This document shows positions 36,070 to 45,694 of a DNA stretch of 64,000 nucleotides, one piece after another (the stretch's first letter is position 1; each line of letters starts with the position of its first letter). This stretch comes from Bradyrhizobium sp. CB2312 (GTDB lineage: Bacteria; Pseudomonadota; Alphaproteobacteria; Rhizobiales; Xanthobacteraceae). The stretch is taken from NCBI RefSeq assembly GCF_029714425.1, contig NZ_CP121668.1, positions 2,191,501 through 2,255,500 on the forward strand, read 5' to 3'. The position numbers were made by a program, and so were the translations under genes. The notes under the pieces are model-generated. The model was not told where the DNA came from, made no database searches, and saw only the letters and a program-made list of their open reading frames with translations.

Positions 36070-36702
36070 TCAACCTGCCGGCGAATCGGTCTGGCGCAGC
36101 GTCGTGACCCAGATCACGCGCGCCGCCTGCTGGGTCGGGTTGTCGAACATGTGCGGCACGATGCTCGGAAAACGAAAACTGTCGCCGGCTTCCAGCACAT
36201 GGGCCTGGTTGTCGAGCCACAGCCGCAGGCTGCCGGAGAGGATATAGCCCGCCTTCTCGCCGGTGTGCTGCAGGAAGTCCGTGCCGGACGAGGCGCCGGG
36301 ATTGAGCGTAAGCTCGTAGAGCTCGAGCTGGCCTTTGCCGTCGGGGGTGAGCGCTTCCTTGACGACGCCGCTGGCGGTGAGGCGCAGCAGGCGCCGGTTG
36401 TTCTTGCGCACGATGTAGCGCTGCACATCGGTGGGGGCGCTGGTCTCGAAGAAGTAGGAGATGGGAACGTCGAGCGCGATGCTGAGCAGGCGCAGCGTGC
36501 GGATCGACGGCATCGCGCGCGCACGTTCGAGCTGGCTGATCATGCCGTTGGAGAGGCCGGTCTTGTTGGCGACGTCCTGGATCGACAGGCCGGCGCGCTG
36601 GCGCAGCAGCCGCACCGTCTCGCCGAGGCGCTGGTCGACCGCATCGCCGGCCTCGATCGCCGGTGCGTCCTTGGTGCCGTTGGTATCGCCGCGACCATCC
36701 AT
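36070..36702 (-). CDS. XRE family regulator with C-terminal cupin (PuuR-like)
   Basis: 210 aa. The HTH occupies ~27-80 (VRLLRQRAGLSIQDVANKTG, LSNGMISQLERARAMPSIRT). A cupin sensor follows (LNPGASSGTDFLQHTGEKAG, DSFRFPSIVPHMFDNPT). Such proteins commonly repress amine, amino acid or putrescine catabolism genes. It is divergent from the ABC binding protein gene of the 36.9-44.8 kb cluster, the likely target. Confidence 0.9.
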   Translation of the reverse strand: MDGRGDTNGTKDAPAIEAGDAVDQRLGETVRLLRQRAGLSIQDVANKTGLSNGMISQLERARAMPSIRTLRLLSIALDVPISYFFETSAPTDVQRYIVRKNNRRLLRLTASGVVKEALTPDGKGQLELYELTLNPGASSGTDFLQHTGEKAGYILSGSLRLWLDNQAHVLEAGDSFRFPSIVPHMFDNPTQQAARVIWVTTLRQTDSPAG

Positions 36703-36790
36703 GTCGCCCTCCCATGCATCATCTCACCCCGGGACCGCGTCGATCCGAGGTTCAGTCACTGTGAAAAGGTCGCGCATACTAGCAATGCGA

Positions 36791-36847
36791 TTGACAGCTG
36801 TATTTAGTCATGATGAACTTTTGATCGAAAAATTTAGAAGCACTAAA
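36791..36847 (+). promoter_or_regulatory. Candidate sigma70 promoter with inverted repeat upstream of the ABC cluster
   Basis: TTGACA (36791-36796), a perfect -35, is followed after 17 bases by TGAACT, a weak -10. Inverted hexamers TTTAGT (36803-36808) and ACTAAA (36842-36847) frame the region in locally AT-rich sequence. The latter could be an operator for the divergent XRE-cupin regulator. Confidence 0.4.
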
Positions 36848-36920
36848 GCCCACTCCTGTCCCTTTGCCGGGGTCTCGGGGGCGCGGGAGACGGTGCCGCG
36901 TGCGGGAACGGAGACTGGTC

Positions 36921-38612
36921 ATGGCAGATGACACGGGCAAGTTCGGCGTTGGGGGACTGCGTCATCTCGGCATTCCTACTCGCCGCCAGTTCTTCCAGCT
37001 CGGCGCAGGCGCCGCGGCGGGATGGACGCTTTCAGGCAACGCTTTCGCGCAAGTCGAACGCCCGACCAATCCGCCGGACAAGCCGCGCGGTCAGGTGATC
37101 GCGGCGCTGTCGCAGGAGCCGACCGTCTTTCATCCCTTGATGCCCGGCATCGAGGTCGATCAGGGCGTCTGGTGGCAGGTATTCTCGCCGCTCTGGTACA
37201 TCGATCCCGACGGCAAGTTCGTGCCCGACCTCGCGCGCGAAGTCCCGACCGTCGAGAATGGCGGCCTCTCGGCGGACGGCCTGACCTGGAAGATCAAGCT
37301 GCGCAAGGACGTAAAGTGGCACGACGGCACGGCCTTCACCGCCGAGGACGTCAAGTTCTCGCTCGATCTGATCAACAATCCCGACTTCCGCGTCCGCAAC
37401 CGTGTCGGCCACAGCCTGGTCAAGGACATCACGATCGTCGCGCCCGACGAAATCCACTGGCGAATGGAAGCTCCCTATTCGCCCTACATGTCGATCCTGT
37501 CCCTCACCTTCATCGTGCCCAAGCACATTCTGGAGAAGGTATCCGATCCGAATTCGTCGCCGTTCCACAACGCCCCCGTCGGCACCGGGCCGTTCACCTG
37601 GGGCGAGCGCGTGCCCGGCGACCACATTCAGTTCAACGCCTATGCCGGCTATCACGGCAAAGGGCCGTACGTCGAACGCCTGGTCTTCAAGTACATTCCT
37701 AGTCTGACCGTCCTCTACACCCAGTTCCGCACCGGCCAGGTCGATTACACCGGCCTGCAAGGCATTTTGCCGAACTTCGTGCAGGAGGCGAAAGCGCTGA
37801 AAGCGCGCAAGATCTTCGTGTCGTCGACGTCGTCGGTGGAGCACATCGCGCCCAATCTGGAGTTCGGTCCCTTCGCCGACCGCGCGGTGCGCGAGGCGCT
37901 CTATCTCGCCATCAACAAGCAAGCGATCATCGATGCGCTGAACTACGGCCTGCCGACCCAGACCGAGAGCTTCGTGCCGCAGGAGGCCTGGTCTTTCCAG
38001 CAGGGCCTGCCGCAGCATAAATACGATCCGGCCAAAGCCAATGCGCTGCTCGATGCCGCCGGCTGGGTGCGAGGGTCCGGTGGCGTGCGCGAGAAGGGCG
38101 GCGTGAAGCTCGAATTCACCAATTCGACCACATCGGGCAATGCCGTGCGCGAGCAGACCCAGCAGCTCCTGATCCAGGACTGGCGGGCGATCGGTGCGAG
38201 CATGCGCGTCAACAACATGCCGGCCGCCGTGATCTGGGGCGATTTCTGGCAGCAGTCGAAGTTCAACTCGGTGATCGTCGGCGTGAACTTCATGCTTGGC
38301 AGCGATCCCGACGTGACGCCCCGCTTCGGCTCCGGCGCGATCCCAGCCAAGGGCGGTCGTGGTTACAACACCTATCAATACCAGAGCGCGGAAGCCGATC
38401 GGCTGCTCGCGCAAGGCGCCAGGCAATTCGATATCGCGCAGCGCAAGACCACCTATGGCGACCTGCAAAAGCTGGTTCGCAACGACCTCGCCATTCTGCC
38501 GCTGTTCCAGGGCTTCATCGCCGAGGGCGTGAAGGAGGGGCTGCAGGGCTTCCGCCCCAACATCAACACCTCGACCAATTGCTGGAACATCCGCGAATGG
38601 TACTGGGCTTGA
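36921..38612 (+). CDS. ABC transporter substrate-binding protein, family 5 (peptide/opine type)
   Basis: 563 aa. A twin-arginine signal (TRRQFFQLGAGAAAGW, RR at 21-22, cleavage near AFA-Q at 43) suggests folded export by Tat, which is common for rhizobial family 5 proteins. The mature part has GLTWKIKLRKDVKWHDGTAF and TAEDVKFSLDLINNPDF, the family signature. It should deliver a peptide, opine or similar ligand to the permeases that follow. ATG 36921 is preferred; the frame is open upstream. Confidence 0.93.
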   Translation: MADDTGKFGVGGLRHLGIPTRRQFFQLGAGAAAGWTLSGNAFAQVERPTNPPDKPRGQVIAALSQEPTVFHPLMPGIEVDQGVWWQVFSPLWYIDPDGKFVPDLAREVPTVENGGLSADGLTWKIKLRKDVKWHDGTAFTAEDVKFSLDLINNPDFRVRNRVGHSLVKDITIVAPDEIHWRMEAPYSPYMSILSLTFIVPKHILEKVSDPNSSPFHNAPVGTGPFTWGERVPGDHIQFNAYAGYHGKGPYVERLVFKYIPSLTVLYTQFRTGQVDYTGLQGILPNFVQEAKALKARKIFVSSTSSVEHIAPNLEFGPFADRAVREALYLAINKQAIIDALNYGLPTQTESFVPQEAWSFQQGLPQHKYDPAKANALLDAAGWVRGSGGVREKGGVKLEFTNSTTSGNAVREQTQQLLIQDWRAIGASMRVNNMPAAVIWGDFWQQSKFNSVIVGVNFMLGSDPDVTPRFGSGAIPAKGGRGYNTYQYQSAEADRLLAQGARQFDIAQRKTTYGDLQKLVRNDLAILPLFQGFIAEGVKEGLQGFRPNINTSTNCWNIREWYWA

Positions 38613-38637
38613 TGCTTCAGGCTGGCTGGATCGCCTG

Positions 38638-39588
38638 ATGGCCCGTTACGTCCTCAATCGCCTGGCGCAGGCGGTCATGCTGCTGGTGATCGTCTCCGCG
38701 ATCGGCTTCGCCCTGCTGCATCTTGCCCCCGGCGGTCCGCTGTCGCAATTCGCGGCCTCTGCGCAGATGACGCAGGAGGATCTCGACCGCGTCACCAAGC
38801 AGCTCGGGCTGGATCGCCCGGTGCCGATCCAGTATCTCGACTGGTTCGGCCGTATGCTGAAGGGCGATTGGGGCAAGTCTTATCGCGACGGCGAGGCGGT
38901 GCTGTCGGTGATCTCGTCGCATCTCGGTGCGACGCTGGAGCTGATGGTGACGGCGACCATCATCGCGGTGCTGCTCGGCTGCTGGATCGGCATATTGGGC
39001 GCACTGAGGCGATATTCGCTGTTCGATTCGCTCGCGACCGTCGGCGCCATGATCGCGCTGTCGATCCCGACCTTCTGGTTCGGCCTCGTCACCATCTACG
39101 TGTTTTCAGTGACTCTCGGCTGGCTGCCGGCGGGAAACCGCGAGACCGTCGGCGACGGCTCCTTCCTCGACCTGCTGCACCATCTGATCGCGCCGGCCAT
39201 GGTGCTGGCGTTGGTGGAGACCGCGATGTGGGGCCGCTTCATGCGTTCCTCCATGCTCGAGGTCATCAACCAGGATTACATCCGCACCGCGCGCGCCAAG
39301 GGCATGCCGGAATGGCGCATCCTTACGGTCCACGCGTTACGCAACGCGCTGCTGCCGATGATCACGGTGGCGGGTCTTCAGTTTCCGACGCTGCTCGGCG
39401 GCGCGCTGGTGGCCGAGACCGTATTCACCTGGCCCGGCATGGGCCGGCTGTTCCTGGATTCGATCGGCTATCGCGACTATCCCGTGGTGATGGGCATCCT
39501 GATGTTCTCGGCGATCATGGTGCTGATCGGCTCGCTGATTGCCGACATCCTCTATGCCGTCGTCGATCCGCGCATCCGGGTGGGCTGA
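38638..39588 (+). CDS. ABC transporter permease (DppB-like)
   Basis: 316 aa, about six membrane segments. N-terminus MARYVLNRLAQAVMLLVIVS and the EAA loop EWRILTVHALRNALLPMITV are typical of DppB/OppB. It starts 25 bases after the binding protein gene and forms the membrane channel with the next permease. Confidence 0.94.
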   Translation: MARYVLNRLAQAVMLLVIVSAIGFALLHLAPGGPLSQFAASAQMTQEDLDRVTKQLGLDRPVPIQYLDWFGRMLKGDWGKSYRDGEAVLSVISSHLGATLELMVTATIIAVLLGCWIGILGALRRYSLFDSLATVGAMIALSIPTFWFGLVTIYVFSVTLGWLPAGNRETVGDGSFLDLLHHLIAPAMVLALVETAMWGRFMRSSMLEVINQDYIRTARAKGMPEWRILTVHALRNALLPMITVAGLQFPTLLGGALVAETVFTWPGMGRLFLDSIGYRDYPVVMGILMFSAIMVLIGSLIADILYAVVDPRIRVG

Positions 39589-39592
39589 AGCG

Positions 39593-40468
39593 ATGGCGAC
39601 TGCAGTCTTGTCCACCGCTGGACCCACAGCTAGCCAGGGCGCCTGGCGACGATTCTGCCGGCACCGGCTGGCCTTGGCAGGCGCCGTGACCATTGTCTTT
39701 CTCGTCCTCGGCTCGGCGTTCGGTCCTTATCTGCTGCCTTTCGACGACACCTATATCGACATCATGAAGCGGTTCGCGCCGCCGCTCTCGGGCGCGCATA
39801 TCCTTGGCACCGACGAGCTTGGGCGCGATGTGCTGGCGCGGCTGATGATGGGCGCGCGCATCTCGCTGTCGATCGGCTTCGTCGCGATGGTGATCGCGAT
39901 GGTGGTCGGCATCGTCGTCGGCGCCTTCGCCGGCTTCTATGGCGGCGTCGTCGGCGCGGTCCTGATGCGGCTCGTCGATGCCGTGCTGTGCTTTCCGACG
40001 ATTTTCCTGCTGCTCGCGCTGGCAGCGCTCACCGAGCCCGGCTTCGTCACCACCACGGTACTGATCGCGGCGACCGCCTGGATGTGGGTGGCCCGCGTCG
40101 TCGAGGCCCAGGTGCGCTCGCTGCGGGAACGCGAGTTTGCGGTGGCAGCACTCGCCTTCGGCTCGTCGAACCTGCGGATCATGTTCCGCGAGCTCGTGCC
40201 CAATGCGATCGCGCCGATCGTGGTTGCGGCGACGCTCAACGTCGCCAAGGCGATCCTGCTGGAATCCTATCTCAGCTATCTCGGCTACGGCATCCAGCCG
40301 CCGGCCGCGAGCCTCGGCAACATGCTCAACAACGCGCAGATCTATTTGACCAGCGCGCCCTGGCTGGCGATCGCGCCCGGCGTCGTCATCACCCTGGCCG
40401 TGACCAGCTTCAACTTCCTCGGTGACGGCCTGCGCGATGCGCTCGACCCGCGCATGAACATCCCATGA
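39593..40468 (+). CDS. ABC transporter permease (DppC-like)
   Basis: 291 aa, about six membrane segments, with HILGTDELGRDVLARLMMGA near the N-terminus, the DppC/OppC signature, and an EAA loop (NLRIMFRELVPNAIAPIVVA). ATG 39593 lies four bases after the DppB-like stop; the frame is open a little upstream, but that part overlaps the previous gene. Confidence 0.94.
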   Translation: MATAVLSTAGPTASQGAWRRFCRHRLALAGAVTIVFLVLGSAFGPYLLPFDDTYIDIMKRFAPPLSGAHILGTDELGRDVLARLMMGARISLSIGFVAMVIAMVVGIVVGAFAGFYGGVVGAVLMRLVDAVLCFPTIFLLLALAALTEPGFVTTTVLIAATAWMWVARVVEAQVRSLREREFAVAALAFGSSNLRIMFRELVPNAIAPIVVAATLNVAKAILLESYLSYLGYGIQPPAASLGNMLNNAQIYLTSAPWLAIAPGVVITLAVTSFNFLGDGLRDALDPRMNIP

Positions 40469-40504
40469 CAAGATCTCGATCGAACTGACCTCCAGGAGTG
40501 CCCC

Positions 40505-41833
40505 ATGTCCCCGCCGCTCAACCGTATCAACAGCGATGAACGCCTGCCGGCGCAGGTGGACGTCGTCGTCATCGGCGGCGGCGTCATCGGCGTCTCCGCG
40601 GCCTATCATCTCGCCAAGAAGGGCCATTCCGTCGCTCTCGTCGAGAAGGGCCATGTCGGCGGCGAACAGTCGAGCCGCAATTGGGGCTGGTGCCGCCAGC
40701 AGGGCCGCGCACGCGAGGAGATTCCGCTCGCGCGCGAGGCGCTGCTTCTGTGGGAGGACATGCAGAACGATGCCGGCGTCGATGCCGGCTTCCGCCGCAC
40801 CGGCGTGTTGTTCCTCACCAAGAGCAAGGACGAGCTCGCCGGCTGGGAGCGCTGGGCCGCGATTGCGCGCGAGCAGCAGGTGCACTCGACCGTGCTGACG
40901 CCGGCTGAGGTCGCCGAGCGCATGCCGGGTAATGCCGACACATGGGTCGGCGGCCTGCACACGCCGAGCGACGGCCGCGCGGAGCCGTCGATGGCCGTGC
41001 CCGCGCTCGCGACCGCCGCGCGCAAGCATGGCGTCACCATCCATCAGGGCTGCGCCGCGCGGGGACTGGAGACGACAGGCGGGAAGGTCAGCGCCGTCGT
41101 CACCGAGAAGGGCACCATCCGCACGCAAGCCGTGCTGCTGTCGGGCGGGGCATGGTCGTCGCTGTTCTGCCGCCGCCACGGCATCGAGCTGCCGATCGGC
41201 CTCGTCAATGCCACGGCGTGCCGGACGACGCCCGGACCGGAGATCACCGCGGGCGCGCTCGGCACGGATTTCTACTGCATCCGCCGCCGCCTCGACGGCG
41301 GCTTCACGCTCGCACTGCGCAACCGCGGTACGGTCGAGCTGTCGCCCGACCTGTTCCGCTACGCGTGGACCTTCTGGCCGACCTATCAGCATCGCAAGAA
41401 CGGGCTGAAGCTGTCGTTCGGCAAGTCGTTCTTCGACCAGATCATGCGCGGCACCAGCTGGAGTTTTGACAAGCCGTCGCCGTTCGAGGCCGAGCGCGTG
41501 CGCGATCCCGCGCCCGACATGTCGCTGGTCAACGCGGCACTGGCCTCGCTGATCAAGTCCAATCCGGAGTTGAAGGAGATCAAGGTCGCGGAAGCCTGGG
41601 GCGGCACGATCGACTGCACGCCCGACACCATTCCGGTGATCTCACCGGTCGACGCGCTGCCGGGCTTCTTCCTTGCCACCGGCTTCTCCGGCCACGGTTT
41701 CGGCATTGGTCCCGCGGCCGGCAAGCTCGCCGCCGACATCGTCACCGGCTCGACGCCGCTGGTCGATCCCGCCGCCTACAGCCACAAGCGCATGATCGAC
41801 GGCCGGCGCCTCGCGCCGGTCAGCCCGTTCTGA
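40505..41833 (+). CDS. FAD-dependent oxidoreductase (D-amino acid oxidase/sarcosine oxidase family)
   Basis: 442 aa. The FAD motif is VVVIGGGVIGVSAAYHLAKK, and the C-terminus closes the fold with ATGFSGHGFGIGPAAGKLAA, as in DAO family enzymes. SSRNWGWCRQQGRAREEIPL is a variant of the segment near the flavin. It should oxidise a C-N bond of an amino acid, N-methyl amino acid or opine. It is inside the ABC cluster, so the imported compound is probably its substrate. Confidence 0.9.
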   Translation: MSPPLNRINSDERLPAQVDVVVIGGGVIGVSAAYHLAKKGHSVALVEKGHVGGEQSSRNWGWCRQQGRAREEIPLAREALLLWEDMQNDAGVDAGFRRTGVLFLTKSKDELAGWERWAAIAREQQVHSTVLTPAEVAERMPGNADTWVGGLHTPSDGRAEPSMAVPALATAARKHGVTIHQGCAARGLETTGGKVSAVVTEKGTIRTQAVLLSGGAWSSLFCRRHGIELPIGLVNATACRTTPGPEITAGALGTDFYCIRRRLDGGFTLALRNRGTVELSPDLFRYAWTFWPTYQHRKNGLKLSFGKSFFDQIMRGTSWSFDKPSPFEAERVRDPAPDMSLVNAALASLIKSNPELKEIKVAEAWGGTIDCTPDTIPVISPVDALPGFFLATGFSGHGFGIGPAAGKLAADIVTGSTPLVDPAAYSHKRMIDGRRLAPVSPF

Positions 41834-41841
41834 GGGGCGGC

Positions 41842-42768
41842 ATGACGGTCCTCTACAAGGCCAATCTGGTTCGCGGGGCGGAATGGGCGCGCTTCTTCGC
41901 CGAGCGCGCGCCCGACGTGCCGTTCCGGCTCTGGCCCGACATCGGCGATCCCAACGCGGTACGCTATCTGGTCGCCTGGCAGCCGCCGGACGACATCGCG
42001 GCGACGTTCCCAAATCTCGAGCTGGTGTTCTCGGTCGGCGCCGGCGTCGATCAGTTCGACATCACAAAACTTCCGCCGCATGTTCCGTTGGTCCGCATGA
42101 TGGAGCCCGGCATTACCGATCGCATGGTCGAATATGCCTGCATGTCCGTGCTGGCGCTGCATCGCGATCTCGTGCAGTTCATCTCCCAGCAGCGCGAGCA
42201 GGTCTGGCGTGAGCTCCCCGCGACCTACACCGGTGAGCGGCGTGTTGGCGTGATGGGGCTTGGCCTGCTCGGCCAGGCTGTGCTCGAACGACTCAAATCA
42301 TTTGGCTTCTCGCTGCTCGGCTGGAACCGTTCGCCGCGCGAAATCGACGGCGTCACCTGTTATGCGGGCGCGGAGGCCTTGCCGGATTTCCTGGGACAGT
42401 CCGACATTCTCGTCTGCCTGCTGCCGTTGACCTCGGAGACACGCGGCATCCTCAACGCTGATCTGTTCGCGCATCTGCCGCGCGGCGCGCGGTTGCTCAA
42501 TGTCGGGCGAGGCGGGCATCTGGTTGAGGCCGATCTCATCGTGGCGCTCGACAGTGGGATACTCTCTGCCGCCGTGCTCGACGTCGCCGAGCCCGAGCCG
42601 CTGCCGGCGGGCCATCCGTTCTGGAGCCATCCGCGCATTCTGCTGACGCCGCACATTGCCAGTACGACGAAGCCGGAGACGGCGGTCGATTACGTGCTCG
42701 ACACCATCGCGCGCCACCGCCGGGGCGAGCCCTTGCCGGGGCGTATCGACCGTGATCGCGGCTATTGA
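41842..42768 (+). CDS. 2-hydroxyacid dehydrogenase (glyoxylate/hydroxypyruvate reductase A-like)
   Basis: 308 aa. The NAD(P) motif is GVMGLGLLGQAVLERLKSFG; the catalytic Arg, Glu and His are in LLNVGRGGHLVEADL, VAEPEPLPAGHPFW and LLTPHIAST. It should reduce a 2-keto acid such as glyoxylate or hydroxypyruvate. It starts eight bases after the flavoprotein stop. Together they suggest oxidative release of a keto acid and its reduction. Confidence 0.92.
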   Translation: MTVLYKANLVRGAEWARFFAERAPDVPFRLWPDIGDPNAVRYLVAWQPPDDIAATFPNLELVFSVGAGVDQFDITKLPPHVPLVRMMEPGITDRMVEYACMSVLALHRDLVQFISQQREQVWRELPATYTGERRVGVMGLGLLGQAVLERLKSFGFSLLGWNRSPREIDGVTCYAGAEALPDFLGQSDILVCLLPLTSETRGILNADLFAHLPRGARLLNVGRGGHLVEADLIVALDSGILSAAVLDVAEPEPLPAGHPFWSHPRILLTPHIASTTKPETAVDYVLDTIARHRRGEPLPGRIDRDRGY

Positions 42769-42815
42769 GGGTGTGATGGTGATGTTGACCTCGCTGCAGC
42801 CACGGACTCGGTTCA

Positions 42816-42934
42816 CCTCTCCCGCTTGCGGGAGAGGTCGCGCCAAAGGCGCGGGTGAGGGCTCTCCCCTCCTGAGGGTTCTCGATTGTGGAGACACCCT
42901 CTCCCCAACCCTCCCCCGCAAGCGGGGGAGGGGG
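42816..42934. repeat. Palindromic repeat, family D, copy 1
   Basis: CCTCTCCCGCTTGCGGGAGAGG is a tight hairpin, followed by GTCGCGCCAAAGGCGCGGGTGA, another hairpin; the far end CCCTCCCCCGCAAGCGGGG closes the element. It lies between the dehydrogenase and the ATPase gene and interrupts the cluster. Confidence 0.85.
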
Positions 42935-42969
42935 CTCACCTTCTTCACGGCAAGCGCTGGGGGCATTGC

Positions 42970-44838
42970 ATGAGTATCGGCGCCAGCAGATCGGACCAGA
43001 CCGTTGCCGAAGCGCGCACGCCGGTGCTGTCGGTCGCGGGCCTCACCACGTCCTTCATGCGCGAACGTGAATGGATCCCCGTTGTCCGTAACGTCTCATT
43101 CGACATCGCGCCGCGCGAAACCGTGGCCATCGTCGGCGAATCCGGCTCAGGCAAGAGCGTCACCGCGCTCTCGATCATGCGACTCGTGCCGAAGGAGAGT
43201 GGCCGCATCGAGGGCCGCGTCACGCTTGCCGGCCGCGATCTGCTGACGATGCCCGAAGCGAGCATGAAGGATATCCGCGGCAATGACGTCGCCATGATCT
43301 TCCAGGAACCGATGACGAGCCTCAATCCGGTGCTCACCATCGGCTTCCAGATCGCGGAAGCGCTGATCCAGCATCGCGGCCTGTCGCGTGCGGCGGCCGA
43401 GGCCGAGACCATCCGCCTGCTCGACCGCGTCCGCATTCCCGCGGCGAAATCGCGCTTCCACGAGCATCCGCACCGATTCTCCGGCGGGATGCGCCAGCGC
43501 GTGATGATCGCGATGGCGCTCGCCTGCAAGCCGAAGCTGCTGATCGCCGACGAGCCGACCACCGCGCTCGACGTCACCATCCAGGCCCAGATCCTGGAGC
43601 TCTTGAAGGAGCTTCAGCGGGAGGAGGGGATGTCGATCCTCTTCATCACCCACGACATGGGCGTGGTCGCCGAGATCGCAGATCGCACGGTGGTGATGTA
43701 TGGCGGCCAGGCGGTGGAGACGGACGCGACCGCGCGCATCTTCGCCGCGCCCTCGCATCCCTATACGCGCGCGCTGCTGTCTGCGGTGCCGCGGCTCGGC
43801 TCGATGGACGGCCGTCCGCGGCCGATGCGCTTTCCCATCGTCGACAAGGTGACGGGCACCTCGGACGAGCCGGCGGAGACGCCGGATACAGTCTCGACGG
43901 CCGAGCGTCCGCTGCTTGAAGTGTCAAACCTCACCACGCGCTTTCCGATCCGCTCGGGCTTGTTCGGAAAGGTTTCGGGCCGCGTCCATGCAGTCGAGAA
44001 CGTCTCCTTCACCTTGCGCGCCGGCGAGACGCTGGCGCTGGTCGGCGAGTCCGGCTGCGGCAAGTCGACGACGGGACGTTCGATCCTCAAGCTGACGGAG
44101 CCGGACGCAGGCACCGTTCTGATCGACGGGCAGGACGTGCTCGCCATGAACGGCCGCACCTTGCGCGACTTCCGAAAGCACATGCAGATCGTGTTTCAGG
44201 ATCCGTTCGCGAGCCTCAATCCGCGCATGTCGGTGGGCACGGCGATCGCCGCGCCCTTGCTCGCCAACGGGCTCGCCACGGCGTCGCAGGCGCGCGACAA
44301 GGTCGCCGACCTGCTCGTGCGCGTTGGTCTCACCGCCGACATGGCCGCGCGCTTTCCGCATGAATTCTCCGGCGGCCAGCGCCAGCGCATCTGCATCGCG
44401 CGCGCGCTCGCGCTCGGACCGAAGCTGATCGTCGCCGACGAGGCGGTGTCCGCGCTCGACGTGTCGGTCAAGGCGCAGGTGGTGAACCTGATGCTCGATC
44501 TTCAGGCCAGCATGGGCCTCGCCTATCTCTTCATTTCCCACGACATAGCGGTGGTCGAGCGCATGAGCCATCGCGTCGCGGTGATGTATCTCGGCGAGAT
44601 CGTCGAGATCGGCCCGCGCGCGGATGTGTTCGGCAATCCCCAGCATCCCTACACGAAGAAGTTGATGGCCGCCGTGCCGGTGCCCGACCCGTCACGACGC
44701 GGCACCAGGCGCGAGGCGTCGAACGACGAGATCAGAAGCCCGGTGCGCGCACCGGGTTACCAGCCGCCGTTGCGACAATATCGCGAGGTCTCACCGGGGC
44801 ACGTCGTGCAGGTCTGGGGCGAGGAGTGGTCGGCCTGA
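42970..44838 (+). CDS. Dual ABC transporter ATP-binding protein (DppD-DppF fusion)
   Basis: 622 aa with two complete ATPase halves. First: Walker A GESGSGKSV, signature FSGGMRQRV, Walker B LLIADEPTTALDV. Second: GESGCGKST, FSGGQRQRI, LIVADEAVSALDV. It therefore replaces separate DppD and DppF and powers the importer encoded upstream. I start at ATG 42970; the longer frame runs back into the family D repeat. Confidence 0.94.
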   Translation: MSIGASRSDQTVAEARTPVLSVAGLTTSFMREREWIPVVRNVSFDIAPRETVAIVGESGSGKSVTALSIMRLVPKESGRIEGRVTLAGRDLLTMPEASMKDIRGNDVAMIFQEPMTSLNPVLTIGFQIAEALIQHRGLSRAAAEAETIRLLDRVRIPAAKSRFHEHPHRFSGGMRQRVMIAMALACKPKLLIADEPTTALDVTIQAQILELLKELQREEGMSILFITHDMGVVAEIADRTVVMYGGQAVETDATARIFAAPSHPYTRALLSAVPRLGSMDGRPRPMRFPIVDKVTGTSDEPAETPDTVSTAERPLLEVSNLTTRFPIRSGLFGKVSGRVHAVENVSFTLRAGETLALVGESGCGKSTTGRSILKLTEPDAGTVLIDGQDVLAMNGRTLRDFRKHMQIVFQDPFASLNPRMSVGTAIAAPLLANGLATASQARDKVADLLVRVGLTADMAARFPHEFSGGQRQRICIARALALGPKLIVADEAVSALDVSVKAQVVNLMLDLQASMGLAYLFISHDIAVVERMSHRVAVMYLGEIVEIGPRADVFGNPQHPYTKKLMAAVPVPDPSRRGTRREASNDEIRSPVRAPGYQPPLRQYREVSPGHVVQVWGEEWSA

Positions 44839-45178
44839 CTGCGAGCTTCACACGTGCTCCGGAAATTGTGACCGGATGGAGCGGCAGCGAACAGCGGTCT
44901 GTGAACCGCTTCATAGTTCATCCCTCACGTTTTGAACTACGACTCTCGCAAGAAATTGCCGCACCCGGACCTGCTCGACAACACGGGTGAGTTGCAATAC
45001 CTGCGCTGCCGCGTGCTCCGCAGCTTTGGATTGGCCCCTCGCCTTCGCGAGCAAGCCAGCCCCATCACTCAGCACAGATCTTTCAGAAATTGGAATCTAG
45101 GGCATCGAGAATCGCGTCCCGGCAGATTCGATCTGGGGTCGGCCAGTAGGCTGCCAAGTACTCAGAAGGAGCCCCCCA
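44839..45178. other. 340-base intergenic stretch with one inverted repeat
   Basis: No convincing gene is seen. TAGTTCA (44914-44920) and TGAACTA (44933-44939) form an inverted repeat with a 12-base spacer, a possible operator. A TTG-initiated frame from 44932 overlaps the next gene and has no coding character. Confidence 0.4.
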
Positions 45179-45694
45179 ATGAAGATAAGCAGCGCAAATT
45201 CCAACGCATTTTCCCTCACAAGGTACGTCGGCAGTCTGGGGATTGCCCGTTCCAGTCTGATCAGGTCGGCCCATATCCTTGAAAGAATTGGGCTGGCAGC
45301 CGTCGGAGCCTCTTGCGGCCTCTATGTGGGTGCGACCCTGTTGCGTCAGAAAGGCGGACTGTTTGAAAGCGGCTGGATCGTGCTGATCACAATGCTCTAC
45401 GGAGCTCTCAGCTATTATGTCGGAATTGACTTGTCCGGCAACGTCGCACGGCGGCCGAAATCGAGCATCTCGGAAGAATGGAACGGTTCGGAGTCGGCTG
45501 AAATCATGAGTGCGGCTGGCACGTTCGGCGCAGCGATTGCCGCGACTCTGTCCGTCAGTATTCTTGTCCTTGATCAAAATCTATCCAACGGTCTTATAAG
45601 CTTTGTTGCCGGCTGCTGGGCGGTAGGTTCTTCGCTTCAGGTTGCGGCGGGCACGATGGCGCGCAACCACGAAGCGCCGGTGAACGAGCAATGA
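45179..45694 (+). CDS. Hypothetical membrane protein
   Basis: 171 aa. AAGGAG lies seven bases before the ATG. Hydrophobic segments are at about 36-50 (AAVGASCGLYVGATLL), 60-85 (LITMLYGALSYYVGI), 112-128 (AAGTFGAAIAATLSVSILVL) and 135-155 (LISFVAGCWAVGSSLQVAAG), so three or four membrane helices with cytosolic ends are likely. No family recognised. It stands alone between the ABC cluster and the cyclase gene. Confidence 0.75.
   Translation: MKISSANSNAFSLTRYVGSLGIARSSLIRSAHILERIGLAAVGASCGLYVGATLLRQKGGLFESGWIVLITMLYGALSYYVGIDLSGNVARRPKSSISEEWNGSESAEIMSAAGTFGAAIAATLSVSILVLDQNLSNGLISFVAGCWAVGSSLQVAAGTMARNHEAPVNEQ

Noticed and set aside
44932..45282. Small TTG-initiated gene in the gap after the ABC cluster
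   Set aside because: It overlaps the well-supported membrane protein gene, has no ribosome site and no recognisable sequence character.
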